Positions 55,423 to 61,697 of a stretch of DNA of 64,000 nt are shown one piece after another (position 1 is the stretch's first letter; each line of letters starts with the position of its first letter). Below the pieces are notes generated by a model. That model was not told the origin of the DNA and ran no database searches. It saw nothing but the letters and a program-made list of their open reading frames with translations. Position numbers and translations under genes: made by a program. Source of the stretch: Bacteroidota bacterium (GTDB lineage Bacteria > Bacteroidota > Bacteroidia > Cytophagales > Cyclobacteriaceae); contig JAFDYV010000004.1 in assembly GCA_018267275.1 (NCBI GenBank), forward strand, positions 1 through 64,000. The letters run 5' to 3'.

Positions 55423-56337
55423 TCAGGATAATGCTTGCGGGTGCGGCATGCCCGCAGGTCGCGACTTATCTTCGGGCAATGGCACAAACTCTTGGTTGTC
55501 GTTGGGCGGAAGAATAATTCTGCCCATCTTCCAATCGTTTTTTGCTTGCTCAATTCGGTCTTTTCTGGACGAAACAAAATTCCACCAAATAAACCGATCA
55601 CCTAGCGGCTCACCTCCCAGCATCATCAATGTGGTGGCTTCATTCGCAATTATTTTCGGTTGCGAAGCGGAGCGAAAGACCAACATTTGTCCTGCTGTGT
55701 ACGGGCGTCCGTCTAGTTGTATGCTGCCCTTCACCAAGTAAATTGCCCTTTCTTGGTGTTCTGCTGGCAGTGTAAACGTTGCGCCCTTTTCTAAGGCAAC
55801 GTGCAAATAAAAAAGTGGGGAGTGGGTCTTCACTGAATTGCTCAACCCAAATGCGTTGCCGGCAATCAATCGCATCCACACGCCTTTGTCGGTATACACG
55901 GGCAATTGCTCTTGCTTGTAGTTGAAAAAAGTAGGGTCTGTTTCTTCGTCTTTTTCCGGTAATGCCACCCAAGTTTGCAGCATCTCCAAATCACCACCTG
56001 CCAACACAGCCGGGTCTTCAAAACGTTCGGAGTGCGAGATGCCTTTGCCGGCTGTCATCCAATTCACCTCGCCCGGCTTGATGATTTGTTGTACACCCAG
56101 GCTATCGCGATGCGTAACGTTACCGCCAAACAAGTAGGTAACCGTAGACAGCCCAATATGCGGATGCGGAAGCACATCCATGGAAATGTTGTTGTGTGGG
56201 ACTTGTGTTACCGGCCCTGCATGATCCATAAAAATAAAGGGCCCTACCATTCTACGCTGGCGAAAAGGCAAAATGCGTTTTACTTCCATACCTGCAGCGA
56301 TAGACGCTTTGCGGGCTTCAATGACAAGTTCTAGCAT
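55423..56337 (-). CDS. Pirin-family protein (304 aa)
   Basis: Bicupin of the pirin family. Metal ligands are in LPHPHIGLSTVTYLFGG near 56 and SHSERF near 103, and ADxDMFxW-type turns are replaced by ESWGDLEMLQTWVALP-like ALPEKDEETDP. The last 100 residues form the second cupin (ERAIYLVKGSIQLDGR). Bacterial pirins may act as quercetinases or in redox regulation; the substrate here is unknown. It is preceded by a good TTG-N19-TAAATTTG promoter. Confidence 0.93.
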   Translation of the reverse strand: MLELVIEARKASIAAGMEVKRILPFRQRRMVGPFIFMDHAGPVTQVPHNNISMDVLPHPHIGLSTVTYLFGGNVTHRDSLGVQQIIKPGEVNWMTAGKGISHSERFEDPAVLAGGDLEMLQTWVALPEKDEETDPTFFNYKQEQLPVYTDKGVWMRLIAGNAFGLSNSVKTHSPLFYLHVALEKGATFTLPAEHQERAIYLVKGSIQLDGRPYTAGQMLVFRSASQPKIIANEATTLMMLGGEPLGDRFIWWNFVSSRKDRIEQAKNDWKMGRIILPPNDNQEFVPLPEDKSRPAGMPHPQALS

Positions 56338-56376
56338 ACAGTGAAAATGTTTTTAAGATTGAAACAGGTCACTATC

Positions 56377-56406
56377 CAAATTTAGAGGTGTACGACAATT
56401 TTTCAA
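56377..56406 (-). promoter_or_regulatory. Promoter of the pirin gene: TTG-N19-TAAATTTG
   Basis: On the minus strand TTG (56406-56404), 19 bases, and exact TAAATTTG (56384-56377). Leader about 35 bases. Confidence 0.55.
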
Positions 56407-56421
56407 GAGCCTTAAGCTTTT

Positions 56422-56528
56422 CCCTCACCTCACAAAGCTCTGCTGTTAACGCAGTTACTTTTTGCCCCTCTCCCGCGGGAGAGGGGTAGATGAGCCGTGC
56501 TAACTTCATAACTTTGTTTGGGTGAGGG
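56422..56528. repeat. REP-like inverted-repeat element with 22-bp perfect palindrome
   Basis: A perfect 22-bp palindrome (56465-56486, CCCCTCTCCCGC then its complement) lies inside outer arms CCCTCACC (56422-56429) and GGTGAGGG (56521-56528). The inner edges of the outer arms also pair imperfectly (ACAAAG and CTTTGT). The whole 107-base unit could fold as a cruciform or long hairpin. This layout suggests a dispersed extragenic or miniature mobile element. Confidence 0.7.
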
Positions 56529-56641
56529 TTTCCAACTCGCAAAACTGTCGTATACCAAATTTAACCATTTACCACTCATCCTTTTTAGTCAACTTTTCAA
56601 AACAACATCCGTATTAATTGGCACAACAAAACCAGAATCCC

Positions 56642-57751
56642 ATGAAAAAAGTTTACCGCATCGCTGTTTGGCTCGTATTGCTGGCACCATGGTGTGCGCA
56701 GGCGCAGCTTCAATTACCTGATGGTACGAACTTAAAACGCTCAAGCGGCACACGCGTAGGCGTTACGGATATTGAAATAACCTGGAATGCCCCGGGCGTG
56801 AAAGGCCGGGAAGGCAAAATCTGGGGAACGGCCGTGGCTCCATTCGGCTTTTCAGTTCTCGGGTTTGGTTCGAATGTGCCTTCACCCTGGCGCGCAGGCG
56901 CTAACGAAAACACCACCGTTAGTTTTTCGACTGATGTTACCATCAACGGAAAAAAATTGCCAGCAGGCAAATACGGACTTCATATCGCTCTGTATGCAGA
57001 TTCTTGTACTTTGATCTTCAATCGCAATACAAGTGGCTGGGGCAGCTATTTTTACAACAGCGGTCTGGATGTGTTGCGCGTAACCACGCGTCAGCAAAAA
57101 GATTTGAAAGACAGCCGTGAGCGCTTGGAATACGTTTTCTCAAACTATACGGATGCGAGTGTAGACGTGGCGTTGGAGTGGGAACGCTGGCGAATTCCAT
57201 TTACTGTGGCTGTTGATTTGAAAGGCACTACCCTCGCTTCAATTCGCAGACAAATGAGTGGTGCCATCGGATTTGATCCGCCCAGTTTAGAAGCCGCAGC
57301 CGCCTGGTGTTTGCGCAACGAAGTCAATTACGATGAAGCCCTGAACTGGATTACCTCTGCTACCGATCCCAACTTAGGCGGCAGAAATAACTTCAATGCG
57401 TTGTCTACCAAAGCAGGATTGCTCACCAAACTAAACAGGCAACCTGAGTCTGACCAAGCCATGCAACTAGCATTGGAAAATGCAAGTGCCCAGGAAATGC
57501 ATTTGTACGGTAGGCAGCTGTTGAATGAAAAGAAAACGAATGAAGCGTTTGCCATTTTTGAAAAGAACTTTAAAAAGCACAAAGGCGCCTGGCCAACCCA
57601 TGTAGGCATGATGCGCGGCTACTCCGCTCAAGGCAATTTGAAAAAGGCACTGGAGCATGCGAGGCTGGCATTGGCACAAACGCCCAACGACATGAACAAG
57701 CAATCTTTGGAACAGGCTGTGAAGACGTTAGAATCTGGTAAAGCTTTGTAA
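56642..57751 (+). CDS. DUF2911 exported protein with TPR tail (369 aa)
   Basis: Signal peptide at MKKVYRIAVWLVLLAPWCAQA after the start at 56642. A DUF2911 domain (about 25-190) follows, with ITWNAPGVKGREGKIWG, RAGANENTTVSFSTDVTINGKKLPAGKYGLHIAL and NYTDASVDVALEWERWRIPF. A helical C-terminal part contains TPR-like repeats (LGGRNNFNALSTKAGLLTKLN, AFAIFEKNFKKHKG, ALEHARLALAQTPND). DUF2911 is common in secreted Bacteroidota proteins, without known function. The RidA-like gene begins 4 bases after the stop. Confidence 0.85.
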   Translation: MKKVYRIAVWLVLLAPWCAQAQLQLPDGTNLKRSSGTRVGVTDIEITWNAPGVKGREGKIWGTAVAPFGFSVLGFGSNVPSPWRAGANENTTVSFSTDVTINGKKLPAGKYGLHIALYADSCTLIFNRNTSGWGSYFYNSGLDVLRVTTRQQKDLKDSRERLEYVFSNYTDASVDVALEWERWRIPFTVAVDLKGTTLASIRRQMSGAIGFDPPSLEAAAAWCLRNEVNYDEALNWITSATDPNLGGRNNFNALSTKAGLLTKLNRQPESDQAMQLALENASAQEMHLYGRQLLNEKKTNEAFAIFEKNFKKHKGAWPTHVGMMRGYSAQGNLKKALEHARLALAQTPNDMNKQSLEQAVKTLESGKAL

Positions 57752-57755
57752 CACG

Positions 57756-58190
57756 ATGAGAACGAGCATTACATTGGCGCTTTTGCTATTGACAGGCGCT
57801 ACCTTTGCACAAAACAAAAACATCAAAAAAGAAAAGTGGCATTGGAACGACCCACTCAAGCAAGACACCACCGCAGGCTATGTGCAAGTGCTAAAGGTTG
57901 ACAACGTGCTTTATATATCGGGGGCCGTGGCCCTCGATATTACGCCAGCCGGCATCACGCAGGTGTACCGCGCACTGGAGAAATCGTTGAACAGCTTTGG
58001 GGCCACGTTTCAAAACGTGGTGAAAGAAAACTTGTACACCACGGATATGGAGGCGATGCAAAAGCATAACGCAGCGCGCAAAGCTTTTTATAAGGGCGAT
58101 TTCCCAGCCGCCACGTGGATGCAGATTTCAAGATTGTACATGCCCGAGGCCAAGCTGGAAGTAGAGTTGGTAGCGCACTTACCCAAGTAG
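57756..58190 (+). CDS. Exported RidA/YjgF-like protein lacking the catalytic arginine (144 aa)
   Basis: RidA fold with a signal peptide (MRTSITLALLLLTGATFAQ), so a periplasmic member. Conserved parts: VLYISGAVALD, ITQVYRALEKSLNSFGATFQNVVKENLYTTDM and the C-terminal strand KLEVELVAHL. The segment FPAATWMQISRL stands where active imine deaminases have PARxxxxVARL: the Arg that binds the imino acid carboxylate is Ala. The change argues against RidA-type deaminase activity and for another ligand or a structural role. It is co-transcribed with the DUF2911 gene. Confidence 0.8.
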   Translation: MRTSITLALLLLTGATFAQNKNIKKEKWHWNDPLKQDTTAGYVQVLKVDNVLYISGAVALDITPAGITQVYRALEKSLNSFGATFQNVVKENLYTTDMEAMQKHNAARKAFYKGDFPAATWMQISRLYMPEAKLEVELVAHLPK

Positions 58191-58280
58191 TTGGCGATAG
58201 TAGTTTTATAACAGCAAGAAAGATACCTTGTTGCCTGTACCTTGAATTTTGCTAATTTGAAGTCGTTAAAATTCATAACG

Positions 58281-59783
58281 ATGAAAAATCTATTCGTTGC
58301 ATTGTTGATGGTAGCGAGCTCGCTCAGCTTCGCACAGACAGAAGCTACAAAAGAAAAACCCATCCCCGAAGGCGAAGTTTCAACCACCCAACAATCAGTA
58401 AAAATAAATGGGGTCACGATTCCCCTCACTGCCAAGGCGGGCACGCTCCAACTCCGCGATGAGAGTAACAATCCGATTGCCTTGTTCGGCTTTACCAGCT
58501 ATACCCGAGACGGGGCGTCTGCAAATCGACCAATTATTTTCTCCTACAATGGCGGCCCGGGCTCATCCAGTTATTGGCTGCACATGGGTGTGATGGGGCC
58601 CAAACGAATTGTGGTAAACGACCCGGGCAACACTCCGGCTGCTCCTTATAAGATTGTGAACAATGATTTTTCGCTGCTTGACGTTGCCGATTTGGTGATG
58701 ATGGATCCCGTAGGCACTGGCTTGAGCGTGCCCATTGGCAAAGCGAAGTTTGAAGATTTCTGGGGCGTGGACCAAGACATCCGGAGTATTAGCTTGTTCA
58801 TCAAACAGTACTTGATTGAGAATGCACGAATGAATTCACCCAAGTATTTGGTAGGAGAAAGTTATGGCACATTTCGCAATGCCGGTGTAATGAATAAGTT
58901 GCTCAATGACGGCATTGCCCTCAATGGCGTGGTGATGGTCTCAGCGGTTTTTGATTTGCGCACGTTGCTGTTTCCGCCCAATGATGACTTGCCATATGTA
59001 GTCCACTTCCCTACTTATGCCGCCACAGCCTGGTATCACAACAAAATTGCCAACAAGCCTGCCAGTCTAGAAGCGTTTTTAAATGAAGTGCGCGCCTTCA
59101 CAGAAAAAGAATATGTGCCGGCACTTTTCAAAGGCAACAAACTGAGTGCAGAGGAGCGCAACGCGGTCGCTAATAAGTTGGCCACCTACTCCGGCTGCAG
59201 TGCAGACTTTTGGAAGAAGGCTGATCTGCGTGTGCAGAACGGAGAATTTTTTGCGGAGCTGTTGCGCAACGAAGGCAACATTGTCGGGCGATTGGATTCA
59301 AGATTCAAGGGAGGCAACCAGGATTTGCTCTCACAGTTTGCCGATTACGATCCGCAAAGTTCGGCCATCAGTCCGGCATATACCGCAGGGTTCATGCACT
59401 ACTTCTACAACGACCTGAAGGCAAACAAAAAACTGAACTACATGACAAGCGCTGGAGGGCGTGAGGGATTTAAATGGGATTGGAAACACGAGGGCAATAT
59501 GCGTTGGGGTACTTCGGCTGCCATCAACACTGGCATTGACATGGCGCAGGCCATCACACAAGACCCTAATGTGAAAGTGCTGATCTTAAATGGCTATTAT
59601 GACATTGCTACGGTATTTTATGGCGTGGAGCATACCATCGATCACCTGGGCCTGACCAACGAACTGCGCAACAACATCATCATGAAATATTATGAAGCAG
59701 GGCACATGATGTACACACACCAACCCTCGCTGGAGAAATTCAAAAAAGACGTTTCAGAATTTATTTTGGGTACTTCGAAGTAA
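58281..59783 (+). CDS. Exported S10-family serine carboxypeptidase-like protein (500 aa)
   Basis: Secreted peptidase. The start at 58281 gives signal peptide MKNLFVALLMVASSLSFAQ. The oxyanion motif is NGGPGSSSYWLHMGVMGP near 90. The catalytic triad is visible: Ser in GESYGTFRNAG near 193, Asp in NGYYDIATVFYG near 438 and His in EAGHMMYTH near 474. S10 enzymes remove C-terminal residues in acidic compartments; bacterial members with signal peptides are periplasmic. The next gene is convergent. Confidence 0.92.
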   Translation: MKNLFVALLMVASSLSFAQTEATKEKPIPEGEVSTTQQSVKINGVTIPLTAKAGTLQLRDESNNPIALFGFTSYTRDGASANRPIIFSYNGGPGSSSYWLHMGVMGPKRIVVNDPGNTPAAPYKIVNNDFSLLDVADLVMMDPVGTGLSVPIGKAKFEDFWGVDQDIRSISLFIKQYLIENARMNSPKYLVGESYGTFRNAGVMNKLLNDGIALNGVVMVSAVFDLRTLLFPPNDDLPYVVHFPTYAATAWYHNKIANKPASLEAFLNEVRAFTEKEYVPALFKGNKLSAEERNAVANKLATYSGCSADFWKKADLRVQNGEFFAELLRNEGNIVGRLDSRFKGGNQDLLSQFADYDPQSSAISPAYTAGFMHYFYNDLKANKKLNYMTSAGGREGFKWDWKHEGNMRWGTSAAINTGIDMAQAITQDPNVKVLILNGYYDIATVFYGVEHTIDHLGLTNELRNNIIMKYYEAGHMMYTHQPSLEKFKKDVSEFILGTSK

Positions 59784-59827
59784 AAGTGGATTTGAAAGAA
59801 CCATGATGTGAAAGTGATTACGCCCGT

Positions 59828-61507
59828 TTACCCAATCGCATAAATGCTGATTTCATCTGAACTACCTGATGTTGCTAATTTGCTCACGTAGCTAATATTT
59901 CGATTTCCTGTCGCGAGCATTAACGCGGCAGCGGCTGGCTCACTGGCGAGCCATTGCGCAGGGAGCGCGTGGCGGTGTACTTCCGATAGCACCACAACAG
60001 CTTCACTTTTAAAAAACAGTGACTCATCAACAGAGGCGATACCCAAATGCAATGCCGTCCGCAAGTTGTTCGGTGTATGAAACCGTAAAACAACTTCAGC
60101 CATTAACTCAAAAATTTCGATAACGCGACTGGCTGAAGGGTGAGCCACCCAGACAGTGCTCTCGCTCCATTGAATCACTGTAGGGGTAATTTGCAGTGCT
60201 TGCACCCGCGTATTGATTGATTTCCAAAGCTCCTCTTTTTCTTCAGGATTAGTATCCGGAAAATCAACCGCCATTAAAAAAAGTACAGGCGTATCGTTCT
60301 TTGTCGGTGTTGTCTCTTTTCTTGGCTCTTCGGAATGGTGTTGCGGTGAAAAAAACTTATCAGGGTTGACGTTGATGACCAATTCAGGGTAGGGCCAAAG
60401 TTTCAGTGTGTCGAGCGTTCCACCTTCCTTGCGTTGTTTGTCACGTTCGGATAACACCGTGATCAAGTGTGGCTTTTCACGACTGTGCATTAGCGTGCTT
60501 CCAAAAATGACTGCAGTCTGATAAAAGAATAAATCGGGATGGCCGCGGTAATGCCCTTGCGTAAAATAGGTGACCGGAAATTGTTGTGTGAGTCTGCGGA
60601 AACGTTCTTCCCAATCGCCTCCGGCAAATCGCACGCTTGCATCCAAAAAATCTTCTTCACAAAACGGCAAGTGTATGTTTACCTCTCCACCGCTTTCGGC
60701 CATAGCTTCTGCGAACAGAATGTCCCCTCCACAAGCGAGAGAGCAGTAGCCCACTTTCGCATTGAGGTTATTTATCTGCGTAACGAGGGCGTCTTTAATG
60801 TTGTTTTCGATGGATTGCGGAAATCGGCTTTGCCTGCGGTTAGGGTGGTCAATCATGTGCCCAACAAAAGCCACCGTAACGGGTGGCTTGAAAATCCGCA
60901 ATAGCTCTTGTGGAACGCTGATGTAATGGTTGAGCAGCCACAATTGGTTATAGATGCTGTTTACTTTTCCCCAATCGTTACCAGCAAGCTCGCGCACACG
61001 AAAGTAGCTGGCCTGCGCTTGTAATCGGTCTTTTGCGATAAACTGTGCTTCAGCCTTTGTCGCCTCTTGCCAAAAAGTAAGGTTTTGGCTAGGCAACAAT
61101 GCCAATACTTCGTTAGCCGTTTGCTGCGCTATTTTTGATTGCCCGGTGATGGCCGAGAGTGTGGCCGCGTTAATTCCTGTGTAGTAACTTTTTGTAGCAG
61201 TAAAATTCTTGCGGTAGGTATCGCGTGCATGTATAGCGTATGGCTGGCTCTTAGATTTGATGAACAACTCCTTGTAAATACCTCCGAGTATTCCGGCAGT
61301 TTCAGGGTCGTTTGGGTCTTTATCGTAAATGGGTTTTAAAAACATGAGCGCAGCTTCAGGCACTCCACATTTGGAAAGCGACAGCGCAAACAGTTGTTGC
61401 ACACGCAGTGACGGCAGCTCTTTGTGCAAGACAAAGGCTTGTGCTTTGGCTTCAAAATACCTCCCCTGATTGATGAGCGATTCGATGTGATCAAGGGCTG
61501 TTTCCAT
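59828..61507 (-). CDS. TPR-SLOG protein with degenerate class III cyclase-like C-terminus (559 aa)
   Basis: Cytosolic, no signal peptide or membrane helix. The N-terminal 200 residues are TPR-like helices of the TRAFs-binding/DUF4071 type. A SLOG-like nucleotide-binding core begins VAFVGHMIDHPNRRQSRFPQ near 212, with CGGDILFAEAMAESG near 257, LPFCEEDFLDASVRF and WEERF. After a linker (about 360-400) comes a C-terminal unit, PVLFLMAVDFPD ... WSESTVWVA ... LRTALHLGIAS, shaped like a class III nucleotidyl cyclase; the second metal Asp position reads Ser-Glu and Gly is missing, so it is probably catalytically dead. SLOG domains sense nucleotides in conflict systems. It diverges from the sensor gene at 61698. 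Confidence 0.72.
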   Translation of the reverse strand: METALDHIESLINQGRYFEAKAQAFVLHKELPSLRVQQLFALSLSKCGVPEAALMFLKPIYDKDPNDPETAGILGGIYKELFIKSKSQPYAIHARDTYRKNFTATKSYYTGINAATLSAITGQSKIAQQTANEVLALLPSQNLTFWQEATKAEAQFIAKDRLQAQASYFRVRELAGNDWGKVNSIYNQLWLLNHYISVPQELLRIFKPPVTVAFVGHMIDHPNRRQSRFPQSIENNIKDALVTQINNLNAKVGYCSLACGGDILFAEAMAESGGEVNIHLPFCEEDFLDASVRFAGGDWEERFRRLTQQFPVTYFTQGHYRGHPDLFFYQTAVIFGSTLMHSREKPHLITVLSERDKQRKEGGTLDTLKLWPYPELVINVNPDKFFSPQHHSEEPRKETTPTKNDTPVLFLMAVDFPDTNPEEKEELWKSINTRVQALQITPTVIQWSESTVWVAHPSASRVIEIFELMAEVVLRFHTPNNLRTALHLGIASVDESLFFKSEAVVVLSEVHRHALPAQWLASEPAAAALMLATGNRNISYVSKLATSGSSDEISIYAIG

Positions 61508-61539
61508 GGTAGTAAGGTACAAAAAACTCTACCATACAA

Positions 61540-61593
61540 ACGACTTGTTAAATTGAGACAAGTTTGACGACTTGTAACTGACGAACAAGTTTG
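61540..61593. repeat. Two 27-bp tandem repeats between the divergent TPR-SLOG and sensor genes
   Basis: Units 61540-61566 and 61567-61593 both read ACGACTTGT...ACAAGTTTG, each with ACTTGT/ACAAGT self-complementarity. They lie 33 bases upstream of the TPR-SLOG start and over 100 bases upstream of the sensor start, as an operator might. TGACGACTTG recurs at 13693-13702. Confidence 0.6.
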
Positions 61594-61647
61594 ACTAACG
61601 TCTAAAAACACGATGGCTCACTGGATTAAAATACAAATCAAAATCCT

Positions 61648-61655
61648 TACATTTA
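61648..61655 (+). promoter_or_regulatory. Putative -7 box TACATTTA for the multi-repeat sensor gene
   Basis: One mismatch to TAnnTTTG, 42 bases before the ATG at 61698; no TTG at the usual spacing. Confidence 0.25.
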
Positions 61656-61697
61656 AAAAGCATTTACCTACACATTCGTAGCGTTAACCCTCGCGGC

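Larger units (their letters stand above)
56338..56641. other. Intergenic region with promoter and palindromic element
   Basis: No gene fits this 304-base stretch between the divergent pirin and DUF2911 genes. It holds the pirin promoter and the inverted-repeat element listed next. No clear -7 box for the DUF2911 gene was found. Confidence 0.5.

Noticed and set aside
60539..60904. Plus-strand frame of 121 codons inside the TPR-SLOG gene
   Set aside because: Antisense to the SLOG region, with no motif; a shadow.
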